DNA from: Hemicordylus capensis
Taxonomy: Eukaryota; Chordata; Lepidosauria; Squamata; Cordylidae
DNA: 64,000 bases
NCBI RefSeq assembly: GCF_027244095.1
Contig: NC_069658.1
Coordinates: 414,868,687-414,932,686, forward strand
Direction: 5' to 3'
Below, one piece after another: positions 46,890 through 57,328 of the stretch. The number at the start of each line of letters is the position of its first letter. Position 1 is the stretch's first letter. The position numbers and the translations under genes are program-made. A model generated the notes under the pieces. That model was given only the letters and a program-made list of their open reading frames with translations, was not told the DNA's origin and did not search any database.

Positions 46890-47190
46890 ATGTAAACAGT
46901 TTTAAAAGGGGATTAGACAACTAGACCGGTTTAAAAGGGGATTAGACAAAGTCATGGAAGAGAGGGCTATCAACAGCTACTAGCCTTGGTAGTGATATAC
47001 TTCTGTCGGGATCAGAGGTGGCATGCCTCTAAATACCTACAAGGTCATAGGGAGGAGGGTGGTTTCCCTTTATTCCCCACCTGAAGGCTTCCCGAGTGCA
47101 CCTGGTCGGCCACTGCATGAGACAGGAAGGAAGCTGAACTGGATGAGCCATGGCCCGATCAAGCAGGGCTTTTCTTATGTTCTCATGAAA
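46890..47190 (+). mobile_element. CR1/L3-like LINE 3' untranslated region
   Basis: TTTTAAAAGGGGATTAGACA occurs twice (46902 and 46931), then GGCTATCAACAGCTACTAGC and GCAGGGCTTTTCTTATGTTC. Confidence 0.8.
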
Positions 47191-48650
47191 ATGGTAAATG
47201 TTGGTCATTTTGTGGCTGGTGTGGGTGAAAAAGAAAGAGGGGGAAAACATTTGTGTGTGCATTAAGATATGGCTGCCTGAAGAACTCTCTTTCCAGGGTA
47301 TCTGTGATTTTAAGTGAAACCTTGGAACATTTGGTCTGATGCAAATCCAGAACGGCAGCTGCTGGTTTTTGTTACATTACCACTTGGTTCTGAATTATCA
47401 TCTAATAATCCCAATAGCCTCAGAGAATGTTGAAAATTATGTCAAATTATACAGGAACTGAGCACAAAACTGAGCATTTAGATTGATCCCAAAGGCCTAT
47501 GGCAGGGTGCAAATGAAATAGGTCAATTAAAAAGGATTCCCTACTGAAATGCTGATATACTTCATGAATAATGGGATAGTATATATGTGTTATAATATTA
47601 TAGGACAATACCTTTGCAAATTTTGTTTCTAAGCTAACTGAAGAACAGGAAGCACATCACTCTCAGTTCATTCAACAACAACTGGACACAAAATGTATCT
47701 TTCTTTCCTAATGCACTGACTCCCCTTGGCTTCAATAAGAACTAAACTTCGCTCAGGGGCAAGGACTGAGTTGTAGAACCCTGCTCCTACAAAGGACCTT
47801 CGCCTGGTTTCTAGGGATTCCCCCTCCCACTACAGACTCTCACACCACATACCACATTGCTCTGAAGGAACCACCCACCCAGGAGTGATCTTTAAGGGGG
47901 CTGGGGACTCCAGTGGGAGGATGGGGAAGAAAAATTGGCTTGCATGGGATTCTTTATGCAAGCAGTACTTAGGATAGCCACTTCCTGAAAGTCAAGCATT
48001 ACTGCATCTTTTAGACTAAGAATCAAGGAAATCAAATTGTGTTTATATTTTGTTTCACTGCACACATTTGCCCCACATCCCCCTCTAACCATCTGCTTTT
48101 TCATTTTATTTATTTATGTTATTTAACTGTATTAGTTTTCTTTTTAAAAAACCCAAGAAAGATCCAACTAAGCTTCAGCCATAAATTATGTAAATCAATT
48201 TTAAAATAAACTTATAACCAACCAAAATTATAACCAAGAAGACCTCACAATGGTACATTCACATTTCATATTAAAGAAAACAGTGAGCAGGGACATACAT
48301 CATCACTGAATTTATCATTCCAAAAAGATACAAAAAGTGACAATTTCTTAATAAAGTAAGAGTCATATACCTATCTGATTGTCTCTAGCTCTTATATAAT
48401 AAGTAAGTTTTGTCAGCAAAGCTATATCCCATATCCTAAAAAAACCCAATCAGACAGAGGAGGATTTATATTCTTTTCCCAGTATGCTACTATGGAAATT
48501 TTTGCAGCCATTAATAAGTTGATAATCATTTCAACATCATCTTTATCTACAACATCTTTTCAATAATTCAAGAAAATTCTTAAAGGATCCTTTGGTAATG
48601 GATAGCCTGCTATTTGGTTAAGAGTGAACAATATCAATTGCCAATATTTT
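47191..48650. other. Unannotated intergenic stretch
   Basis: AT-rich, no gene or named repeat seen. Confidence 0.45.
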
Positions 48651-48843
48651 ACATTTTACGTTTTATATCCCGCTCTTCCTCCAAGGAGCCCAGAGCAGTG
48701 TACTACATACTTAGGTTTTTCCTCACAACAACCCTGTGAAGTAGGTTAAGCTGAGAGAGAAGTGACTGGCCCAGAGTCACCCAGCAAGTCTCATGGCTGA
48801 ATGGTGATTTGAACTCGGTCCTAGTCCAGCACTCTAACCACTA
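48651..48843 (-). mobile_element. tRNA-headed SINE (copy 4, truncated)
   Basis: TTTTATATCCCGCTCTTCC to AGCACTCTAACCACTA; the outer head is missing. Confidence 0.8.
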
Positions 48844-48994
48844 ATATTGCTTGATTTAGCAACAAGTCCGAAAGATATGCAAATAATCTGCATGTAGTTC
48901 TCCACATCATGAGGTAAATTATATATTATTTTCAGTTTACATGGTGCAAAATATGTTTATTTGATATAATGTTCAAAGAATTCTCTTTTAACTT

Positions 48995-49455
48995 AAGAAC
49001 ATAAGAACAGCCCTGCTGGATCAGGCCCAAGGCCCATCTAGTCCAGCATCCTGTTTCGCACAGTGGCCCACCAGATGCCATTGGGAGCCTACAGTCAGGA
49101 GTTGAGGGCATGCCCTCTCACCTGCCACTACTCCCCTGCAACTGGTACTCAGAGGCACCCTGCACTTGAGGCAGGAGGTGGCCTACAGCCCTCCGACTAG
49201 TAGCCATTGATAGACCTCTGCTCCATGAAGTCAGCCAAACCCCTCTTAAAGCCATCCAGGTTGTTGGCTGTCACCACATCCTGAGGCAGAGCGTTCCACA
49301 AGTGGATCACGTGTTGTGTGAAAAAGTACTTCCGTTTGTTGGTCCAAGACCTTCTGGCAATCAATTTCATGGAGTGACCCCTGGTTCTAGTGTTGTGTGA
49401 GAGGGAAAAGAATCTCTCTCCACTTTCTCCACACCATGCATGATTTTATAGACCT
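48995..49455 (-). mobile_element. CR1/L3-like LINE 3' end
   Basis: CATAAGAACAGCCCTGCTGG, ACTAGTAGCCATTGATAG, TCCGTTTGTTGGTCC, ATGCATGATTTTATAGACC: long complement of the common reptile LINE end. Confidence 0.85.
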
Positions 49456-49624
49456 AAATCAAGTTCTTACCCACATTTTCTCCTACCTCATATGAGATTG
49501 GACGTTTTAAACCCCTTTCCCATTTATTTTGGAAGGAAGATTGCCTAACCAACTTCTTTTTAAACAAAATATTTTTGGTTTGCTGTAATTTGACACAATT
49601 ATAATTATTGGTGATTCAGAACAA

Positions 49625-49935
49625 ATAAAAAGGAAATACTTTTTCACACAGAACATAGTTAATATATGGAATTTGCTGCCAGAATATGTGGTGAGGGGCA
49701 CTAGCCTAGGCAGCCTTAAGGAGCTGAGATAAATTAATGGAGGACAAGTCTGTCCACGGCTACTAGTCATGCTGACTATATGCCATTTCTGGGTTCAGAG
49801 GCAGGATGCCTGTGGAAACCAGTTGCTGAAACACAATGGTGGGAGCTCTATGCCTACATGTTCTGTTTGTGGGCTTCCCAGAGGTGGTCACTGTGGGAAG
49901 CAGGAAACTGGACTTTTGGGGTGATGCAGCAGGAC
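49625..49935 (+). mobile_element. CR1/L3-like LINE 3' end
   Basis: TTTTTCACACAGAACATAG, GGAATTTGCTGCCAGA, CGGCTACTAGTCATGC, GTGGGCTTCCCAGAGG. Opposite orientation to the copy at 48995-49455. Confidence 0.8.
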
Positions 49936-52408
49936 TGTTTTTATGTTCCCAAACCCTTGTGTGGTTCTTTGGGTGTGGTACTGAGGCAAATTGGTCAACT
50001 TTGCGGCTCTGACTCTATGGACCCAGCAATTCTTTTTCAAGTTCTTCTTAAACAGCCTAGGCACATAGAGAAAGCTGGTAAAAGCTGGTAAGTTTTTCAT
50101 TTTTTCAGTAGTATGGTAGGAGTTCAGTATCATCAAGGTGGGAAATTGAGTACAATTGGGGTGGGACGGGAGTCCTGATATCAAGAGCTGTAGTTTGGAG
50201 AAGTAGGAGCTCACCTGAGATACCAGTGGGATGGGTAACTGTTACCACAAAACCTTCACCAGTCAAGTATTTCAACAAGAAGTTGCTTCAGGAATTGTGG
50301 CATCCTGTATTAGGATCCAAGACGGTATGCAAATGTCCGCTTTTTATGAAGAACATCACATTTAGAGCCAGCAATGCTGAGAACTCAAGCTTGAGAACAA
50401 TGGATATAGATAATAGTGGAATAGCTGAGTTTTGATAGATCTCTTGGTTTGTAAGTTCTGTTCCACAGTCCTGTACAATATTGGTAAAACGTAGCACACA
50501 GTAAACACAAGAAGAATATTAACACTTGAGTAGTCACAAATCCTTGTTCACAGGAACTTGCCTGAACTGGGCAATCCTAAACTCCAATTATGCCAGCATC
50601 CCAGTTATGCCAGCCTAATATTAGTGAGAGGTAGCTGGAATCCCTAGACTATTCCAACACAAGATGACAGAGAAAAGAAGAGTCAAAAGACCCCTAAGAA
50701 ACTCCAACCACTCCCCTCATGTCCATAGCAACACTACCAGAGTAGCATGCTGACAAGGCTCCCAAGTGGACCAGACTACTGGTGGTGTTGCCAGGGACAT
50801 GTGAACAAGGACTTGTTCCCCTACAAGGAAGAATAACTGGGGCTAGAGCAAGGCCCTGTGTATACACCAGGTGACACCACTCTCACTCAGCCTCCCTGTG
50901 CTGTGGCCCTGCTATCTCTTTGTTTTCAGACTCTTGCTGCCTGTATGACGCTGGTTTAAAGTTCTGCTCTCAACAGGGGTGTATTCAGAGGGGCTACAGG
51001 ATTTGGCATGTCAGTTCTTCCCCGTCACAGGATTTTTTCTTTCTCTTCTGCAATGTCAGTTTATGTGGGAGCTTTTTCAGAATCCAGTATTAATCTGGGC
51101 TTCTTTCTTTCTCAAATCACCACCGTCACTAACCTGGATATAATTCAACATGTCAAACGTTTTTGGGAAGAATGGGGAAAGTCTACATTTTCATTGCTGT
51201 TCATCATACTGGATTGTCAAGTGAAGAATAATGAAGTGTGTTATGGGTGACTAATTAAGATGATCCTGTGCATGCTCCCTTCAAGTATATTTTGCCTCAC
51301 AGACATCAAGGGCTTGGCAACACCAGTTGGAAGTTGGTGAAAGCAAGGAATAGATAATGTGATAGGAAGTGAGAAGAATAATGCCCCAAAGCCTGGGTTA
51401 ATTTTACTACTTCAGCAACCACATAGTATGCTCCCCTTTCCAACTAGTTAATACAACCCATAAAACTGTGTTTTCCCAGGAAAATTTTAAAACAGCCAGA
51501 GGTTCCTTTAGACATGTGCACTGCCAGCTCTATAGCATACTCCACCTAATGATTCATCCAGCTGTGTCCCAAGGTTCTGCTACACAGCTCCAACATGTGG
51601 AAGTAAATAGGTTGCCTGGGGGCAGAGGAAACACACCTGGTTGATCGAGTGATGCTTCCAGGCAGAGTTGCACTAGGGAGGATTTGCGGCCAAGAGAGCA
51701 GAAATATTACTCCTCCTCGAGCTGCAAAGGCAGCCAGATTTCTAAGCTGCTGCCCTGGACTCCCTCCCAAATCTTTGGATCTGCATTCTCAGCAAGCTTG
51801 TGCTTCCTCAAGTGACAGCATATACTATCAGCTTCAAAGGACTCATTCTCCAGATGCCATGATGCCAGTGAAGGCAGGCCCAGGCCAATTTGTTTTGCAA
51901 CAAGCCCATGTGCCAGCTGTTGCCTTGAGCAAAGACCCAAAGGGAGTTTCAAGGGAATCTGTTGTCCTCTGCTGGTTAACCCAAACTTTGGAAGAGGGAG
52001 TTTGGTTTGTAAGCCTTTATATTAAATGTTTGCAGCTTTGAATGAGCTAATGTTTTTTCCTGAAAGAGCAATTTCCCTCTATAGACTCTGCTTGGACATA
52101 GGACTCCAGTTGGGTAAACGCCAGCTCAATTGAAAATGTCCTTTGGCACCTCCAATTGATTCCCAGGCTCTGGGCAAGCATCCAGGGGAAGGGAGCTCCA
52201 GACCTGCTTGAGTAGTTCCCGAGAACCACACTTTGCAGACCTCCGTTACATGGAACTCAGTGAAATCAGGAGAGCATCCTTGTAGTCCCAATCCTTTGCA
52301 TGCTTACTTGAAAGTAAGTCCCACTGAGATCAAGGAGAAGTATTCCCATGTAAGAGTGGATAAGATTGCAGGTGGTAATGAAAACAAGGTGAATTGTCCC
52401 AAGTTAAC
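49936..52408. other. Unannotated intergenic stretch
   Basis: No gene or named repeat recognised on either strand. Confidence 0.45.
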
Positions 52409-52676
52409 CCCTGATAACTTGGCAAAGAGGCACCTTTTAACATGGTGATCCTCTTTATTTAGCAGGGGGAGAGCAACTGGCCCTATCCACCCCCAGCACA
52501 GTACCTCCAGTGACTGTTGCTGGTGTGTATCTCATGTTTCTTTGTAGACTGTGAGCCCTTTGGGGACAGGGATCCATCTTATTTATTTGTTATTTCTCTG
52601 TGTAAACCACCCTGAGCCATTTTTGGAAGGGCAGTATAGAAATTGAAATAATAATAACAACAACAACAACAACAAT
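52409..52676 (+). mobile_element. L2-like repeat with (TAA/CAA)n tail
   Basis: CCCTGATAACTTGGCAAAG, GTGAGCCCTTTGGGGACAG, CACCCTGAGCCATTTTTGG and an AATAATAACAACAAC tail. The R4 LINE begins right after the tail. Confidence 0.8.
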
Positions 52677-54255
52677 ACGATCTGGAGTTGTACGGAAAGT
52701 CCCAGTCAGAAATCAAATCACTGCTAAACAGTGTCTGTATATTCAGTAGTGATATAGCAATGGAATTTGGACAAGATAAGTGTGCTGCATTAATAATGAA
52801 CAGAGGAAAAATAACAAAAACAGAAGGAATAGAACTGCCCAATGGAAGCAACATCAAGAACCTGGAAGAGAAAGAACATTACAAATACTTGGGCATTCTC
52901 CAGGCAGATAACATCGCACATACTGAAGTTAAAAGAAAAATTGGAAGTGAATACATCAGGAGAGTTAGAAAAATCCTCAAGTCCAAACTCAATGGCGGGA
53001 ACACCATACAAGCCATAAACACCTGGGCTATACCTATTATCAGATACACTGCAGGGATAATAGACTGGACCCAGGCAGATCTAGAGATGCTAGATCGTAA
53101 GACCAGGAAAATAATGACCATCAATCATGCTCTACACCCCCACAGTGATGTAGATAGGCTATACCTCCCTCGCAGCTCAGGTGGAAGAGGAATGCTACAA
53201 GTCCATCAAACAGTAAAGGAGGAGAAAAGAGGCCTTGAAGAATATATCAAGGACAGTGAAGAAGATGCACTTAAAATGGTCAATAACGAGAAACTATTCA
53301 ACACCAATGAAACAAAGCAGGCCTACAAGAAAGAACAAGTCAAGAACCGAGCAGAAAAATGGAAAAATAAGCCACTGCATGGTCAATATTTGCACAATAT
53401 AAGTGGAAAATCAGACATCAGCAAGACCTGTCAATGGCTTAAGAATGGCAACTTGAAGAAAGAAACAGAGGGTTTAATACTGACTGCACAAGGACAAGCA
53501 CTAAGAACAAATGCAATAAGAGCAAAAGTCAAAAAATCCACAACAAACAGCAAGTGCCGCCTTTGTAAAGAAGCAGATGAAACAGTGGACCACCTAATCA
53601 GCTGTTGTAAAAAGATCGCACAGACTGACTACAAACAAAGGCATGACAAGGTAGCAGGGATGATACACTGGGACATCTGCAAAAAATACAAGCTACCTGT
53701 AGTCAAAAAATGGTGGGACCATAAAATTGAAAAAGTGGTAGAAAATGAAGATGCAAAAATATTATGGGACTTCCGACTACAAACAAACATCTGCCACACA
53801 ATACATCAGATATAACTGTAGTCAAGAAGAAAGAAAAAACAAGTCAAAATAATCGACAGAGCAATACCAGGGCATAGCAGAATAGAAGAAAAAGAAATAG
53901 AAAAAATAACAAAATACAAAGATCTACAAATTGAAATTGAAAGGCTGTGGCAGAAGAAGACCAAAATAATCCCAGTAGTAATTGGCGCCCTAGGTGCAAT
54001 TCCAAAAGATCTTGAAGAGCACCTCAACACCATAGGGGCCACAGAAATCACCATCAGCCAATCACAAAAAGCAGCTTTACTGGGAACAGCCTATATTCTG
54101 CAACAATATCTATAACAACAACAAGAACAATATTAATAAACAAAATTCTGACATCCCAGGTCCTTGGGAAGGACTTGATGTCTGGATAGAACAAACCAGT
54201 CAATAACACCTGTCTGACTGTGTAAACAAGACATAATAATAATATTATTATTTAT
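52677..54255 (+). mobile_element. R4-clade (Dong/R4) LINE, 5'-truncated
   Basis: One open frame from 52688 to 53815 (375 codons) is the C-terminal half of an R4-type ORF: the end of the RT (HYKYLGILQADNIAHTEVKR, IIDWTQADLEMLDRKTRK, HPHSDVDRLYLPRSSGGRGM), then a zinc knuckle C-x2-C-x7-H-x4-C (CRLCKEADETVDHLISC). Past a few stops the frame resumes with HSRIEEKEIEKITKYKDL and IIPVVIGALGAIPKDLEEH, the endonuclease-side phrases of R4. The 3' region ends CCTGTCTGACTGTGTAAAC and TAA units. The 5' half is missing. Long open frame and recognisable end suggest a fairly recent copy. Confidence 0.88.
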
Positions 54256-54256
54256 A

Positions 54257-54470
54257 ACCATAGGGGCCACAGAAATCACCATCAGCCAATTACAAAAAGC
54301 AACTTTACTGGGAACAGCCTATATTCTGCAACAATATCTATAATAACAGCAACAACATTGATAACAAAATTCAGCCATCCCAGGTCCTTGGGAAGTACTC
54401 GATGTCTGGATAAAACAAACCAGTCAATAACACCTGTCTGACTGTGTAAATAAATAAATAAATAATAAGT
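54257..54470 (+). mobile_element. Second R4 LINE 3' end, in tandem
   Basis: Repeats 54029-54245 with about 90% identity by eye (ACCATAGGGGCCACAGAAAT to CCTGTCTGACTGTGTAAAT), followed by its own AAATAAATAA tail. Confidence 0.88.
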
Positions 54471-55116
54471 TCAATTGTCATGCATTATGTGGAGAAAACT
54501 GCTTTCCCATTTCAGTTCTAAGATGGGACCCCCAATAAATTGGAGCAATTATCAATGATCAATGATTTGACTGCAGTCACTTAGCTGTAGAAAAAAGCCC
54601 TTAGATCCTGTTGCTGCTCTCCAGGCTCACTGAATACCTAAGACTTTCCTGGAAGTTAAATTTAGGAGTGCAGGAGTCAAGAGGAGAAACCAGAGTTGGT
54701 TCTAGATGTATAATAAACTGGAAAGAGACCTGAAAGGAGCTGCCTAGCTAGAATTTGTTGGATTCAGGGATTGTGATGGTGAACTACATTGACCCCCCCA
54801 CCCCCCTGAGAACTAGCTTAGTTTACTCTATCTCTTATCTATAATGTCTCTTCTACTTATAAATAATTTGGTATCTTTTTAACAGACATAGTATGTCTCC
54901 TGTACTCTGTCCATCAAAGGAAACTGACCTATAAAGGCCGCCCTAAACATTTTCTGCTTTTCAGGGGAAAGGGAGTTAATAATAGAGATTGTGATGAGAT
55001 ATAAGAGACAGATGCCAGTTTCTTAGATATGATGGATCCAGGCTTGGAGTCCTAGTCTAATTTCTCCTGGGTAGCTGTCCAACTGTTCTGGGGCAATCAT
55101 ATTCTATTGCCTAAGA
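54471..55116. other. Unannotated intergenic stretch
   Basis: Nothing recognised. Confidence 0.45.
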
Positions 55117-55362
55117 GTGATGGCAGTCACCTTAAGTGGCACAGTGGGGAAATGCTTGACTAACAAGCAGAAGGTTGCCAGTTTGAATCCCTGCTGGTAC
55201 TATATTGGGCAGCAGCGCTATAGGAAGTTGCTGAAAGGCATCATCTCGTACTGTGCGGGAGGAGGAAATGGTAAACCCCTCCTGTATTCTACCAAAGAAA
55301 ACCACAGGGCTCCGTGGGCACCAGGAGTTGAAACTGACTGACAGCACACTTTACCTTTTAAG
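55117..55362 (+). mobile_element. Sauria-type SINE, near complete
   Basis: Head AAGTGGCACAGTGGGGAAA and B-box GTTTGAATCCC, GGCAGCAGCGCTATAGG, AAACCCCTCCTGTATTC, tail AAACTGACTGACAGCACAC. Confidence 0.85.
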
Positions 55363-55886
55363 AGTGATGGCAGACAGCAAGACGGGGGGGGGGGAGTACC
55401 TGCTCAACACCTGATCAATACCAAAGGAAATTCTGTATTTAAAATCTGCCTTGGAATCTGCAGCAATAAATGAGCTATTAGAAACCTAAAATTTGAGGCC
55501 AGATGTTCCACTTGAAGTGTATAACTTACAAGGGCGATATGCTCATCACCACAATCTGTTCCCAACCATTCAGTATTAATTTGCTTTGATACTCTTGAAG
55601 TTCAGCCAAGGCTTCAATCCTAATTCTAATCCTTATTTGGGTGTAAAGCTTATTGAATCCAGTGGACCTGAATAAACACAAGTAGCATTGGGTGGGCTGC
55701 ATTATTTCTAAGCAAATTTAGAGGTGCCATATCTTCTGTCACACCAGCCAACTCCAGAAGAGATCAATACTCTGACCTGTTTTCAACAATAGACATTATG
55801 TTTATGTTATTATCTGTTGTATCAGAATTATATAGGGTTTTCTGGCTGGACAGTGCCTCTAGTCAGTCAATCTGCAAAATGCATTA

Positions 55887-56032
55887 AAGGTAAAGTGTGC
55901 TGTCGAGTGGGTGCTGACTCCTAGTGACCACAGAGCCCTGTGGTTGTCTTTGGTAGGATACAGGAGGAGTTTACCATTGCCATCTCCTGCACAGTATGAC
56001 ATGATGCCTTTCATTGCCCTCACTATAATATG
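55887..56032 (-). mobile_element. Sauria-type SINE, tail half
   Basis: AAAGGTAAAGTGTGCTGTCG, ACCACAGAGCCCTGTGG, CAGTATGACATGATGCC. Confidence 0.8.
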
Positions 56033-56144
56033 ACAGCCATTCCCACACATTTAGGATGGCTTTGATGGAGAGTTGAGCCTTGGACAACTCCTATTTTAAA
56101 AATTAAGCACCGATCAGCCCAGAATAAATAAATAAATAAATAAA

Positions 56145-56460
56145 TGGACAGATATGGAAAAGTACTTTATCACATAATTAACATATGGAATTTGCTGTCA
56201 CTAAATGTGATGGTGACCACTAGTTTAGATGGCTTTAAAAGGGGATTCGACAAATCACGGTGGAGAGATCTATCACTAGCTGTTAGTCATGACGGCGATA
56301 TGGCACTTCTGTGTTCAGAGCCCCTACACCTCTAAATACTCCATGCTGAGGGGACAATAGCAGCGAAGGAATTTTGCCTTCATTGTCCTGCTTTGAGGGG
56401 CTTCTAGAGGCATCTGGCTGGCATTCGGCCATTGTGGGAAACAGCATGCTGGAAGCCCTA
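56145..56460 (+). mobile_element. CR1/L3-like LINE 3' end
   Basis: GGAAAAGTACTTTATCACA, TTTAAAAGGGGATTCGACA, AGCTGTTAGTCATGACGG, GGAAACAGCATGCTGG. Confidence 0.8.
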
Positions 56461-56477
56461 TCAAAAAATCTTGTTGT

Positions 56478-56585
56478 CCTGTCTTGGAGATGCTGCCAGG
56501 GAGGGAGGGAACTTGGAAACTAGCTGCTTTTCCCAGAGCGGCTCCATCCTCTGAGGGGAATATCTTACAGTGCCCAAGGTGGTAC
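56478..56585 (-). mobile_element. 5S-headed SINE fragment at the DNAJC14 promoter edge
   Basis: TCTTGGAGATGCTGCCAGG to GGGGAATATCTTACAGTGC; middle of the SINE only, ending just before the CpG-rich promoter. Confidence 0.7.
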
Positions 56586-56619
56586 TTGTTTTCTCTGGCT
56601 GTTGGGGTGGGCATGGCTA

Positions 56620-57006
56620 TGGGCGCTGTCATGGAGCGCGCCTGCACTTCTGAATGTGCAGCTACACCGCCGTATTCAGGTATAGACGGGGAGGAGCGGA
56701 CAGTGGCCAAGACCGGGAGATTGTCGGACACGCGCCGCCCGAGAGAAGCGTGACGTGTCGGCGCTTCCAGTAAACACATGAATGGATGAAGAATGAATGA
56801 ACGGAGGAGGAGGAGGCGGCCGGGGCGGCCAACGACGTCCTGGAAGCTCCCCTCCCCCTTGACCCGGACGTGGAAGGCGGAGAGCGCCGTTACCTAGAGG
56901 CGGGCGGAAGTCGGAAGTGGCGGCTTGTAGAGAACGAAAGAGAGAGTGAGGGGGCAGCAGGAGAGAGGAGCAGCGCCCCCTCTCGTTGCCACGGCAACAA
57001 CACCAG
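56620..57006 (+). promoter_or_regulatory. DNAJC14: CpG-rich promoter and noncoding exon 1 of DNAJC14
   Basis: The stretch is far richer in CG than the surrounding DNA. It carries a CRE-like TGACGTG at 56751-56757 and two adjacent ETS-like CGGAAGT sites at 56905-56918, just before a likely transcription start. A consensus donor (CAG|GTGAGT) at 57006/57007 ends the untranslated first exon, which splices to 57329. No TATA box is seen, as usual for a housekeeping gene. Because TMEM198B points the other way, this could also act as a two-way promoter; that is inference. Confidence 0.75.
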
Positions 57007-57328
57007 GTGAGTTCCCCTCTCGCCTTCTTTCTAGTGTCTTTTTCCCCTTCGGTTGGGGGAGCCACGCTTGCCGCCCTTGCTCTTGCTCCCCGTCCAGTTT
57101 GGAGCTGCTCCCACTTCCCCTCTCCGGCCCTAAAAGTGGGTTGCAGGGATCTTTCGGTTAGCCATTGGAAGGGGGGGGAAACTGTGGCTGATGAGGCCGT
57201 GGGGGAGAGAGCCAGCAAAGAGGAGATGGGTGTGGGTGTGCGTGCGTGCAAGTGAGGGTGTGCGTGGTTCTGGACAGTACAGTGAGGCGTTTCATGCTGG
57301 TGTTCAATGTTTCCGCTTATTTTTGCAG
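57007..57328 (+). other. DNAJC14: DNAJC14 intron 1
   Basis: GC-rich, still part of the CpG region at its start; ends TTTTTGCAG before exon 2. Confidence 0.75.

Noticed and set aside
52688-53815. 375-codon open frame that could pass for a host gene
   Set aside because: Its phrases are those of R4-clade LINE ORFs (RT end, zinc knuckle), and it is flanked by repeat tails.
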